Assembly: GCA_002189035.1 (NCBI GenBank)
Contig: NEEC01000176.1
Location: 1 to 60,906, forward strand
Direction of reading: 5' to 3'
DNA: 60,906 nucleotides
DNA from: Utricularia gibba
Lineage: Eukaryota > Streptophyta > Magnoliopsida > Lamiales > Lentibulariaceae
The notes under the pieces: model-generated
Database searches by the model: none
What the model was told of the DNA's origin: nothing
The model's input: only the letters and a program-made list of their open reading frames with translations
Made by a program: the position numbers and the translations under genes
Part shown: positions 12,801 to 25,156 of the stretch, in pieces
Position numbering within the stretch: the stretch's first letter is position 1
How the letters are laid out: each line of letters opens with the position of its first letter

Positions 12801-15800
12801 ATGGTTTTTCAAGCAACAGCTTGCCGTTTTAAGGCGGGTGCTGTCGTTGGCAGCTTTGTAAGGGCCCAAGGTTCGGTCTGGCTCCTGAGCCCAATCGGGT
12901 CCTACTCGATGAAAATCGTGATGCATTTGCTTTTGTTAGGATGTCATGAGAACCCAAATGGGTTTTCTCCACACTCTACTTTATATTTGAGAAGGCGCTC
13001 TCGGGGGGTTTTGGGATTGGGCAAGAGGTCGGGTCGGGCTCATGCCCATAGTCAGTTGTAGCCCGGAAAAAAAGTGATGCATTTATTAACGTTGGGTTTT
13101 CGGCGGCTGCCTAATGGTTTTTCAAGCAACAGCTTGCCGTTTTAAGGCGGGTGCTGTCGTTGGCAGCTTTGTAAGGGCCCAAGGTTTGGTCTGGCTCCTG
13201 AGCCCAATCGGGTCCTACTCGATGAAAATCGTGATGCATTTAATGAAGTTAGGATGTCATGAGCGCCCAAAATGGTTTTCTCAACAACCTGATTTATTTT
13301 GACGAGGTGCTTTAGCTGGCTCTAGTATCGAGCAAATGGTCGAGTCGCGCTCTGGCCCATAGTCATTTGTAGCCCGGCCAAAAAAGTGATGCATTTATTA
13401 ACGTTGGGTTTTCGGCGGCTGCCTACATGCTTTTTCAAGGAAAAGTTGTCGTTTTTTGGCGGGTGCTGTTGTTGGGAACTTCGTCCGGACCCAAGGTTCG
13501 GTCTGACTTCACAGCACAATAGGTCCCATTCGACGAAAATCGTGATACCTTTATTGAAGTTAGGATCTCATGACCGCCCCAAATGCTTTTTTCAACAGCA
13601 TGCTTTAAACTTGAGAAGGCGCTTTTGTGGGTCACCGAGATCGGGCCGGAATTCGGGTCGAGCTCGGCCCAAAGTCAGCTGTAGCCCGACAAAAGAAGTG
13701 ATGCATTTATTAACGTTGGGTTGTCGGCGGCTGCCCACATGGTTTTTCAAGCAACAGCTTGCCGTTTTAAGGCGGGTGCTGTCGTTGGCAGCTTTGTAAG
13801 GGCCCAAGGTTTGGTCTGGCTCCTGAGCCCAATCGGGTCCTACTCGATGAAAATCGTGATGCATTTAATGAAGTTAGGATGTCATGAGCGCCCCAAATGG
13901 TTTTTCTCAACAACCTGATTTTTATTCGACGAGGTGCTTTAAGCTGGCTCTAGTATCGAGCAAATGGTCGAGTCGCGCTCTGGCCCATAGTCATTTGTAG
14001 CCCGGCCAAAAAAGTGATGCATTTATTAACGTTGGGTTTTCGGCGGCTGCCTACATGCTTTTTGAAGCAAAAGTTGTCGTTTTTTGGCGGGTGCTGTTGT
14101 TGGGAACTTCGTCGGACCCAAGGTTCGGTCTGACTTCACAGCACAATAAGGTCCCATTCGACGAAAATCGTGATACCTTTATTGAAGTTAGGATCTCATG
14201 ACCACCCCAAATGCTTTTTTCAACAGCATGCTATACACTTGAGAAGGCGCTTTTGTGGGTCACCGAGATCGGCCCGGAATTCGGGTCGAGCTCGGGCCCA
14301 AAGTCAGCTGTAGCCCGACAAAAGAAGTGATGCATTTATTAACGTTGGGTTGTCGGCGGCTGCCCACATGGTTTTTCAAGCAACAGCTTGCCGTTTTAAG
14401 GCGGGTGCTGTCGTTGGCTTTGTAAGGGCCCAAGGTTCGGTCTGGCTCCTGAGCCCAATCGGGTCCTACTCGATGAAAATCGTGATGCATTTAATGAAGT
14501 TAGGATGTCATGAGCGCCCCAAATGGTTTTCTCAACAACCTGATTTTTATTTGACGAGGTGCTTTAGCTGGCTCTAGTATCGAGCAAATGGTCGAGTCGC
14601 GCTCTGGCCCATAGTCATTTGTAGCCCGGCAAAAAAAGTGATGCATTTATTAACGTTGGGTTTTCGGCGGCTGCCTACATGCTTTTTCAAGGAAAAGTTG
14701 TCGTTTTTTGGCGGGTGCTGTTGTTGGGAACTTCGTCCGGACCCAAGGTTCGGTCTGACTTCACAGCACAATAGGTCCCATTCGACGAAAATCGTGATAC
14801 CTTTATTGAAGTTAGGATCTCATGACCGCCCCAAATGCTTTTTTCAACAGCATGCTATACACTTGAGAAGGCGCTTTTGTGGGTCACCGAGATCGGGCCG
14901 GAATTCGGGTCGAGCTCGGGCCAAAGTCACTGTAGCCCGACAAAAGAAGTGATGCATTTATTAACGTTGGGTTGTCGGCGGCTGCCCACATGGTTTTTCA
15001 AGCAACAGCTTGCCGTTTTAAGGCGGGTGCTGTCGTTGGCAGCTTTGTAAGGGCCCAAGGTTCGGTCTGGGCCAATCGGGTCCTATCGATGAAAATCGTG
15101 ATGCATTTGCTTTTGTTAGGATGTCATGAGAACCCCAATGGGTTTTCTCCACACTCTACTTTATATTTGAGAAGGCGCTCTCGGGGGGTTTTGGGATTGG
15201 GCAAGAGGTCGGGTCGGGCTCAGCCCATAGTCAGTTGTAGCCCGACAAAAGAAGTGATGCATTTATTAACGTTGGGTTTCGGCGGCTGCCTATTCAAGCA
15301 ACAGCTTGCCGTTTTAAGGCGGGTGCTGTCGTTGGCAGCTTTGTAAGGGCCCAAGGTTTGGTCTGGCTCCTGAGCCCAATCGGGTCCTACTCGATGAAAA
15401 TCGTGATGCATTTAATGAAGTTAGGATGTCATGAGCGCCCCAAATGGTTTTCTCAACAACCTGATTTTTATTCGACGAGGTGCTTTAGCTGGCTCTAGTA
15501 TCGAGCAAATGGTCGAGTCGCGCTCTGGCCCATAGTCATTTGTAGCCCGGCAAAAAAGTGATGCATTTATTAACGTTGGGTTTTCGGCGGCTGCCTACAT
15601 GCTTTTTCAAGGAAAAGTTGTCGTTTTTTGGCGGGTGCTGTTGTTGGGAACTTCGTCCGGACCCAAGGTTCGGTCTGACTTCACAGCACAATAGGTCCCA
15701 TTCGACGAAAATCGTGATACCTTTATTGAAGTTAGGATCTCATGACCGCCCCAAATGCTTTTTTCAACAGCATGCTATACACTTGAGAAGGCGCTTTTGT

Positions 15801-18800
15801 GGGTCACCGAGATCGGGCCGGAATTCGGGTCGAGCTCGGGCCCAAAGTCAGCTGTAGCCCGACAAAAGAAGTGATGCATTTATTAACGTTGGGTTGTCGG
15901 CGGCTGCCCACATGGTTTTTCAAGCAACAGCTTGCCGTTTTAAGGCGGGTGCTGTCGTTGGCAGCTTTGTAAGGGCCCAAGGTTCGGTCTGGTGCCCAAT
16001 CGGGTCCTACTCGATGAAAATCGTGATGCATTTGCTTTTGTTAGGATGTCATGAGAACCCCAATGGGTTTTCTCCACACTCTACTTTATATTTGAGAAGG
16101 CGCTCTCGGGGGGTTTTGGGATTGGGCAAGAGGTCGGGTCGGGCTCATGCCCATAGTCAGTTGTAGCCCGAAAAAAAGTGATGCATTTATTAACGTTGGG
16201 TTTCGGCGGCTGCCCACATGGTTTTTCAAGCAACAGCTTGCCGTTTTAAGGCGGGTGCTGTCGTTGGCAGCTTTGTAAGGGCCCAAGGTTTGGTCTGGCT
16301 CCTGAGCCCAATCGGGTCCTACTCGATGAAAATCGTGATGCATTTAATGAAGTTAGGATGTCATGAGCGCCCCAAATGGTTTTCTCAACAACCTGATTTT
16401 TATTTGACGAGGTGCTTTAGCTGGCACTAGTATCGAGCAAATGGTCGAGTCGCGCTCTGGCCCATAGTCATTTGTAGCCCGGCAAAAAAGTGATGCATTT
16501 ATTAACGTTGGGTTTTCGGCGGCTGCCTACATGCTTTTTCAAGGAAAAGTTGTCGTTTTTTGGCGGGTGCTGTTGTTGGGAACTTCGTCCGGACCCAAGG
16601 TTCGGTCTGACTTCACAGCACAATAAGGTCCCATTCGACGAAAATCGTGATACCTTTATTGCTGTTAGGATCTCATGACCCCAAATGCTTTTTTCAACAG
16701 CATGCTATACACTTGAGAAGGCGCTTTTGTGGGTCACCGAGATCGGCCCGGAATTCGGGTCGAGCTCGGGCCCAAAGTCAGCTGTAGCCCGACAAAAGAA
16801 GTGATGCATTTATTAACGTTGGGTTGTCGGCGGCTGCCCACATGGTTTTTCAAGCAACAGCTTGCCGTTTTAAGGCGGGTGCTGTCGTTGGCAGCTTTGT
16901 AAGGGCCCAAGGTTTGGTCTGGCTCCTGAGCCCAATCGGGTCCTACTCGATGAAAATCGTGATGCATTTAATGAAGTTAGGATGTCATGAGCGCCCCAAA
17001 TGGTTTTCTCAACAACCTGATTTTTATTCGACGAGGTGCTTTAGCTGGCTCTAGTATCGAGCAAATGGTCGAGTCGCGCTCTGGCCCATAGTCATTGTAG
17101 CCCGGCAAAAAAGTGATGCATTTATTAACGTTGGGTTTTCGGCGGCTGCCTACATGCTTTTTCAAGGAAAAGTTGTCGTTTTTTGGCGGGTGCTGTTGTT
17201 GGGAACTTCGTCCGGACCCAAGGTTCGGTCTGACTTCACAGCACAATAGGTCCCATTCGACGAAAATCGTGATACCTTTATTGAAGTTAGGATCTCATGA
17301 CCGCCCCAAATGCTTTTTTCAACAGCATGCTATACACTTGAGAAGGCGCTTTTGTGGGTCACCGAGATCGGGCCGGAATTCGGGTCGAGCTCGGGCCAAA
17401 GTCAGCTGTAGCCCGACAAAAGAAGTGATGCATTTATTAACGTTGGGTTGTCGGCGGCTGCCCACATGGTTTTTCAAGCAACAGCTTGCCGTTTTAAGGC
17501 GGGTGCTGTCGTTGGCAGCTTTGTAAGGGCCCAAGGTTCGGTCTGGCTCCTGAGCCCAATCGGGTCCTACTCGATGAAAATCGTGATGCATTTGCTTTTG
17601 TTAGGATGTCATGAGAACCCCAATGGGTTTTCTCCACACTCTACTTTATATTTGAGAAGGCGCTCTCGGGGGTTTTGGGATTGGGCCAGAGGTCGGGTCG
17701 GGCTCACGCCCATAGTCAGTTGTAGCCCGGAAAAAAGTGATGCATTTATTAACGTTGGGTTTCGGCGGCTGCCTAATGGTTTTTCAAGCAACAGCTTGCC
17801 GTTTTAAGGCGGGTGCTGTCGTTGGCAGCTTTGTAAGGGCCCAAGGTTTGGTCTGGCTCCTGAGCCCAATCGGGTCCTACTCGATGAAAATCGTGATGCA
17901 TTTAATGAAGTTAGGATGTCATGAGCGCCCCAAATGGTTTTCTCAACAACCTGATTTATATTTGACGAGGTGCTTTAGCTGGCACTAGTATCGAGCAAAT
18001 GGTCGAGTCGCGCTCTGGCCCATAGTCATTTGTAGCCCGGCAAAAAAGTGATGCATTTATTAACGTTGGGTTTTCGGCGGCTGCCTACATGCTTTTTCAG
18101 GAAAAGTTGTCGTTTTTTGGCGGGTGCTGTTGTTGGGAACTTCGTCCGGACCCAAGGTTCGGTCTGACTTCACAGCACAATAAGGTCCCATTCGACGAAA
18201 ATCGTGATACCTTTATTGCTGTTAGGATCTCATGATTACCCCAAATGCTTTTTTCAACAGCATGCTATACACTTGAGAAGGCGCTTTTGTGGGTCACCGA
18301 GATCGGCCCGGAATTCGGGTCGAGCTCGGGCCAAAAGTCAGCTGTAGCCCGACAAAAGAAGTGATGCATTTATTAACGTTGGGTTGTCGGCGGCTGCCCA
18401 CATGGTTTTTCAAGCAACAGCTTGCCGTTTTAAGGCGGGTGCTGTCGTTGGCAGCTTTGTAAGGGCCCAAGGTTTGGTCTGGCTCCTGAGCCCAATCGGG
18501 TCCTACTCGATGAAAATCGTGATGCATTTAATGAAGTTAGGATGTCATGAGCGCCCCAAATGGTTTTCTCAACAACCTGATTTTTATTCGACGAGGTGCT
18601 TTAGCTGGCTCTAGTATCGAGCAAATGGTCGAGTCGCGCTCTGGCCCATAGTCATTTGTAGCCCGGCAAAAAAGTGATGCATTTATTAACGTTGGGTTTT
18701 CGGCGGCTGCCTACATGCTTTTTCAAGGAAAAGTTGTCGTTTTTTGGCGGGTGCTGTTGTTGGGAACTTCGTCCGGACCCAAGGTTCGGTCTGACTTCAC

Positions 18801-21800
18801 AGCACAATAAGGTCCCATTCGACGAAAATCGTGATACCTTTATTGAAGTTAGGATCTCATGACCCCAAATGCTTTTTTCAACAGCATGCTTTAAACTTGA
18901 GAAGGCGCTTTTGTGGGTCACCGAGATCGGGCCGGAATTCGGTCGGCTCGGGCAAAGTCAGCTGTAGCCCGACAAAAGAAGTGATGCATTTATTAACGTT
19001 GGTTGTCGGCGGCTGCCCACATGGTTTTTCAAGCAACAGCTTGCCGTTTTAAGGCGGGTGCTGTCGTTGGCAGCTTTGTAAGGGCCCAAGGTTTGGTCTG
19101 GCTCCTGAGCCCAATCGGGTCCTACTCGATGAAAATCGTGATGCATTTAATGAAGTTAGGATGTCATGAGCGCCCCAAATGGTTTTCTCAACAACCTGAT
19201 TTTTATTTGACGAGGTGCTTAGGGCTCTAGTATCGAGCAAATGGTCGAGTCGCGCTCTGGCCCATAGTCATTTGTAGCCCGGCAAAAAAGTGATGCATTT
19301 ATTAACGTTGGGTTTTCGGCGCTGCCTACATGCTTTTTCAAAAAAGTTGTCGTTTTTTGGCGGGTGCTGTTGTTGGGAACTTCGTCCGGACCCAAGGTTC
19401 GGTCTGACTTCACAGCACAATAAGGTCCCATTCGACGAAAATCGTGATACCTTTATTGAAGTTAGGATCTCATGACCGCCCAAATGCTTTTTCAACAGCA
19501 TGCTATACACTTGAGAAGGCGCTTTTGTGGGTCACCGAGATCGGGCCGGAATTCGGGTCGGCTCGGGCCAAAGTCAGCTGTAGCCCGACAAAAGAAGTGA
19601 TGCATTTATTAACGTTGGGTTGTCGGCGGCTGCCACATGGTTTTTCAAGCAACAGCTTGCCGTTTTAAGGCGGGTGCTGTCGTTGGCAGCTTTGTAAGGG
19701 CCCAAGGTTCGGTCTGAAGCCCAATCGGGTCCTACTCGATGAAAATCGTGATGCATTTGCTTTTGTTAGGATGTCATGAGAACCCCAATGGGTTTTCTCC
19801 ACACTCTACTTTATATTTGAGAAGGCGCATTGGGCAATTCGGGTCGGGCTCGGCCCATAGTCAGTTGTAGCCCGGAAAAAAGTGATGCATTTATTAACGT
19901 TGGGTTTCGGCGGCTGCCTGGTTTTTCAAGCAACAGCTTGCCGTTTTAAGGCGGGTGCTGTCGTTGGCAGCTTTGTAAGGGCCCAAGGTTTGGTCTGGCT
20001 CCTGAGCCCAATCGGGTCCTACTCGATGAAAATCGTGATGCATTTAATGAAGTTAGGATGTCATGAGCGCCCCAAATGGTTTTCTCAACAACCTGATTTT
20101 TATTTGACGAGGTGCTTTAGCTGGCACTAGTATCGAGCAAATGGTCGAGTCGCGCTCTGGCCCATAGTCATTTGTAGCCCGGCCAAAAAAGTGATGCATT
20201 TATTAACGTTGGGTTTTCGGCGGCTGCCTACATGCTTTTTCAAGGAAAAGTTGTCGTTTTTTGGCGGGTGCTGTTGTTGGGAACTTCGTCCGGACCCAAG
20301 GTTCGGTCTGACTTCACAGCACAATAAGGTCCCATTCGACGAAAATCGTGATACCTTTATTGAAGTTAGGATCTCATGACCCCCCAAATGCTTTTTTCAA
20401 CAGCATGCTTACACTTGAGAAGGCGCTTTTGTGGGTCACCGAGATCGGGCCGGAATTCGGGTCGAGCTCGGGCCCAAAGTCAGCTGTAGCCCGAAAAAGA
20501 AGTGATGCATTTATTAACGTTGGGTTGTCGGCGGCTGCCCACATGGTTTTTCAAGCAACAGCTTGCCGTTTTAAGGCGGGTGCTGTCGTTGGCAGCTTTG
20601 TAAGGGCCCAAGGTTTGGTCTGGCTCCTGAGCCCAATCGGGTCCTACTCGATGAAAATCGTGATGCATTTAATGAAGTTAGGATGTCATGAGCGCCCCAA
20701 ATGGTTTTCTCAACAACCTGATTTATATTTGACGAGGTGCTCTAGGCTGGCACTAGTATCGAGCAAATGGTCGAGTCGCGCTCTGGCCCATAGTCATTTG
20801 TAGCCCGGCCAAAAAAGTGATGCATTTATTAACGTTGGGTTTTCGGCGGCTGCCTACATGCTTTTTGAAGCAAAAGTTGTCGTTTTTTGGCGGGTGCTGT
20901 TGTTGGGAACTTCGTCCGGACCCAAGGTTCGGTCTGACTTCACAGCACAATAAGGTCCCATTCGACGAAAATCGTGATACCTTTATTGAAGTTAGGATCT
21001 CATGACCACCCCAAATGCTTTTTTCAACAGCATGCTATACACTTGAGAAGGCGCTTTTGTGGGTCACCGAGATCGGCCCGGAATTCGGGTCGAGCTCGGG
21101 CCCAAAGTCAGCTGTAGCCCGACAAAAGAAGTGATGCATTTATTAACGTTGGGTTGTCGGCGGCTGCCCACATGGTTTTTCAAGCAACAGCTTGCCGTTT
21201 TAAGGCGGGTGCTGTCGTTGGCAGCTTTGTAAGGGCCCAAGGTTTGGTCTGGCTCCTGAGCCCAATCGGGTCCTACTCGATGAAAATCGTGATGCATTTA
21301 ATGAAGTTAGGATGTCATGAGCGCCCCAAATGGTTTTCTCAACAACCTGATTTTTATTTGACGAGGTGCTCTAGCTGGCACTAGTATCGAGCAAATGGTC
21401 GAGTCGCGCTCTGGCCCATAGTCATTTGTAGCCCGGCAAAAAAGTGATGCATTTATTAACGTTGGGTTTTCGGCGGCTGCCTACATGCTTTTTCAAGGAA
21501 AAGTTGTCGTTTTTTGGCGGGTGCTGTTGTTGGGAACTTCGTCCGGACCCAAGGTTCGGTCTGACTTCACAGCACAATAAGGTCCCATTCGACGAAAATC
21601 GTGATACCTTTATTGAAGTTAGGATCTCATGACCGCCCCAAATGCTTTTTTCAACAGCATGCTTAACTTGAGAAGGCGCTTTTGTGGGTCACCGAGATCG
21701 GGCCGGAATTCGGGTCGGCTTGGGCCCAAAGTCAGCTGTAGCCCGACAAAAGAAGTGATGCATTTATTAACGTTGGGTTGTCGGCGGCTGCCCACATGGT

Positions 21801-22540
21801 TTTTCAAGCAACAGCTTGCCGTTTTAAGGCGGGTGCTGTCGTTGGCAGCTTTGTAAGGGCCCAAGGTTCGGTCTGGTAAGCCCAATCGGGTCCTACTCGA
21901 TGAAAATCGTGATGCATTTGCTTTTGTTAGGATGTCATGAGAACCCCAATGGGTTTTCTCCACACTCTACTTTATATTTGAGAAGGCGCTCTCGGGGGTT
22001 TTGGGATTGGGCCAGGTCGGGTCGGGCTCATGCCCATAGTCAGTTGTAGCCCGGAAAATAAGTGATGCATTTATCAACGTTGGGTTTCGGCGGCTGCCTA
22101 AATGGTTTTTCAAGCAACAGCTTGCCGTTTTAAGGCGGGTGCTGTCGTTGGCAGCTTTGTAAGGGCCCAAGGTTTGGTCTGGCTCCTGAGCCCAATCGGG
22201 TCCTACTCGATGAAAATCGTGATGCATTTAATGAAGTTAGGATGTCATGAGCGCCCCAAATGGTTTTCTCAACAACCTGATTTATATTTGACGAGGTGCT
22301 CTAGGCTGGCACTAGTATCGAGCAAATGGTCGAGTCGCGCTCTGGCCCATAGTCATTTGTAGCCCGGCCAAAAAAGTGATGCATTTATTAACGTTGGGTT
22401 TTCGGCGGCTGCCTACATGCTTTTTGAAGCAAAAGTTGTCGTTTTTTGGCGGGTGCTGTTGTTGGGAACTTCGTCCGGACCCAAGGTTCGGTCTGACTTC
22501 ACAGCACAATAAGGTCCCATTCGACGAAAATCGTGATACC

Positions 22541-23060
22541 TTTACTCATGGTGCTTTTTTCAACAGCATGCTATACACTTGAGAAGGCGCTTTTGTGGGT
22601 CAAGATTTCGGGTCGAGCTCGGGCCCAAAGTCAGCTGTAGCCCGACAAAAGAAGTGATGCATTTATTAACGTTGGGTTGTCGGCGGCTGCCCAACAGCAT
22701 GCTTTAAACTTGAGAAGGCGCTTTTGTGGGTCACCCCAAGGTTTGGTCAACTCCTGAGAATCGGGCCGGAATTCGGTCATGGGCTGGTGGACGAGGAGGC
22801 AAAGTCAGCTGTAGCCCGTCATTTAAACGAACTGAAAAAAAACGTTTACCGTTTGATTTAAAGGTTCGGTCTGACTTCACAGCACAATAAGGTCCCATTC
22901 GACGAAAATCGTGATACCTTTATTGAAGTTAGGATCTCATGACCGCCCCAAATGCTTTTTTCAACAGCATGCTTTAAACTTGAGAAGGCGCCACATGGTT
23001 TCGGGCTTCAAAGTCGTGTTTAAGGCGGGTGCTGGTCAACAGTTGGCAGCTTTGTAAGGG
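22541..23060 (+). other. Shuffled junction between block 2 and the decamer array
   Basis: Normal a sequence runs to about 22540, then the order breaks down. There is a truncated b (a large gap after gatacctttactcatgg), a c that stops at ctgcccaacagcatgc and jumps into the middle of a b, mixed c/b fragments up to about 22775, a poorly matching stretch around 22776-22800, and an A/T-rich segment at 22821-22860. It returns to the end of an a at 22861, runs through most of a b, and breaks again at about 22988-23040 before rejoining c. It separates blocks with different unit structure. It could be a real recombination boundary or a poor consensus at an assembly join. Confidence 0.8.
22821..22860 (+). 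other. A/T-rich non-satellite stretch inside the junction
   Basis: About 40 bases beginning atttaaacgaactg, with an A8 run and ending gtttgattta, do not align to any monomer type I can see. The two ends are loosely inverted (tttaaacgaac against gtttgatttaaa). It follows a normal gtcagctgtagcccgtc tail and precedes aaggttcggtctgac of type a. It is too short to classify; a transposon remnant, filler DNA at a break, or consensus noise are all possible. Confidence 0.55.
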
Positions 23061-23583
23061 CCCAAGGTTCGGTCTGGCTCCTGAGCCCAATCGGGTCCTA
23101 CTCGATGAAAATCGTGATGCATTTGCTTTTGTTAGGATGTCATGAGAACCCCAATGGGTTTTCTCCACACTCTACTTTATATTTGAGAAGGCGCTCTCGG
23201 GGGGTTTAGGGATTGGGCCAGAGGTCGGGTCGGGCTCACGCCCATAGTCAGTTGTAGCCGGAAAATAAGTCATGCATTTATCAACGTTGGGTTTTCGGCG
23301 GCTGCCTAAATGGTTTTTCAAGCAACAGCTTGCCGTTTTAAGGCGGGTGCTGTCGTTGGCAGCTTTGTACGGGCCCAAGGTTTGGTCTGGCTCCTGAGCC
23401 CAATCGGGTCCTACTCGATGAAAATCGTGATGCATTTAATGAAGTTAGGATGTCATGAGCGCCCCAAATGGTTTTCTCAACAACCTGATTTATATTTGAC
23501 GAGGTGCTCTAGGCTGGCACTAGTATCGAGCAAATGGTCGAGTCGCGCTCTGGCCCATAGTCATTTGTAGCCCGGCCAAAAAA
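23061..23583 (+). repeat. Tail of a hexamer (c-e-f-d) leading into block 3
   Basis: After the junction, the end of a c (ggttcggtctggctcc) is followed by e at 23114, an f starting gtcatgcatttatcaacg, and a d that ends at 23583. The f and d already have the decamer-type variants (tttgtacgggccc; G6 run in e with tttagggattgggcc), so this is the right-hand end of a decamer whose left part is lost or scrambled. Confidence 0.82.
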
Positions 23584-25156
23584 GTGATGCATTTATTAAC
23601 GTTGGGTTTTCGGCGGCTGCCTACATGCTTTTTGAAGGCAAAAGTTGTCGTTTTTTGGCGGGTGCTGTTGTTGGGAACTTCGTCCGGACCCAAGGTTCGG
23701 TCTGACTTCACAGCACAATAAGGTCCCATTCGACGAAAATCGTGATACCTTTATTGCTGTTAGGATCTCATGATTACCCCAAATGCTTTTTTCAACAGCA
23801 TGCTATACACTTGAGAAGGCGCTTTTGTGGGTCACCGAGATCGGCCCGGAATTCGGGTCGAGCTCGGGCCCAAAGTCAGCTGTAGCCCGATAAAAGAAGT
23901 GATGCATTTATTAACGTTGGGTTGTCGGCGGCTGCCCACATGGTTTTTCAAGCAACAGCTTGCCGTTTTAAGGCGGGTGCTGTCGTTGACAGCTTTGTAA
24001 GGGCCCAAGGTTTGGTCTGGCTCCTGAGCCCAATCGGGTCCTACTCGATGAAAATCGTGATGCATTTAATGAAGTTAGGATGTCATGAGCGCCCCAAATG
24101 GTTTTCTCAACAACCTGATTTATATTTGACGAGGTGCTCTAGGCTGGCACTAGTATCGAGCAAATGGTCGAGTCGCGCTCTGGCCCATAGTCATTTGTAG
24201 CCTGGTCAAAAAAGCGATGCATTTATTAACGTTGGGTTTTCGGCGGCTGCCTACATGCTTTTTGAAGCAAAAGTTGTCGTTTTTTGGCGGGTGCTGTTGT
24301 TGGGAACTTCGTCCGGACCCAAGGTTCGGTCTGACTTCACAGCACAATAAGGTCCCATTCGACGAAAATCGTGATACCTTTATTGAAGTTAGGATCTCAT
24401 GACCGCCCCAAATGCTTTTTTCAACAGCATGCTTTAAACTTGAGAAGGCGCTTTTGTGGGTCACCGAGATCGGGCCGGAATTCAGGTCGGGCTTGGGGAC
24501 AAAGTCAGCTGTAGCCCGTCAAAAGAAGTGATGCATTTATTAACGTTGGCTTGTCGGCGGCTGCCCACATGGTTTTTAAAGCAACAGCTTGCCGTTTTAA
24601 GGCGGGTGCTGTCGTTGGCAGCTTTGTAAGGGCCCAAGGTTCGGTCTGGCTCCTGAGCCCAATCGGGTCCTACTCGATGAAAATCGTGATGCATTTGCTT
24701 TTGTTAGGATGTCATGAGAACCCCAATGGGTTTTCTCCACACTCTACTTTATATTTGAGAAGGCGCTCTCGGGGGGTTTAGGGATTGGGCCAGAGGTCGG
24801 GTCGGGCTCACGCCCATAGTCAGTTGTAGCCCGGAAAATAAGTCATGCATTTATCAACGTTGGGTTTTCGGCGGCTGCCTAAATGGTTTTTCAAGCAACA
24901 GCTTGCCGTTTTAAGGCGGGTGCTGTCGTTGGCAGCTTTGTACGGGCCCAAGGTTTGGTCTGGCTCCTGAGCCCAATCGGGTCCTACTCGATGAAAATCG
25001 TGATGCATTTAATGAAGTTAGGATGTCATGAGCGCCCCAAATGGTTTTCTCAACAACCTGATTTATATTTGACGAGGTGCTCTAGGCTGGCACTAGTATC
25101 GAGCAAATGGTCGAGTCGCGCTCTGGCCCATAGTCATTTGTAGCCCGGCCAAAAAA
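23584..25156 (+). repeat. Decamer unit 1 (1573 bp), reference copy
   Basis: Monomer starts are: a 23584, b 23742, c 23899, d 24057, a2 24214, b3 24371, c3 24528, e 24686, f 24842, d 25000. The a-head is gaaggcaaaag. The G runs in b3 (before acaaag) and in e (after ctctc) are 4 and 6. It is the best copy for defining the consensus because all ten monomers are full length. Confidence 0.93.

Larger units (their letters stand above)
9036..22540 (+). repeat. Block 2: irregular mixture of tetramers and hexamers
   Basis: Hexamer units (H, a-b-c-e-f-d, roughly 900-940 bp) start at 9036, 10592, 11520, 12445, 14638, 15558, 17113, 19290 and 21444. Tetramer units (T) start at 9966, 13386, 14014, 16490, 18048, 18674, 20191 and 20817. 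The e monomers start at 9505, 11055, 11986, 12918, 15098, 16023, 17583, 19748 and 21909. The order H-T-H-H-H-T-T-H-H-T-H-T-T-H-T-T-H has no fixed period. In c copies preceding e, the ctcctga stretch is often partly deleted. The a monomer at 22376 begins a further unit that is broken off at about 22540. Confidence 0.88.

Noticed and set aside
22821-22860. Replication origin or transposon end
   Set aside because: The A/T-rich stretch is about 40 bp, with only a loose inverted similarity, no iterons, no target-site duplication and no protein-coding neighbour.
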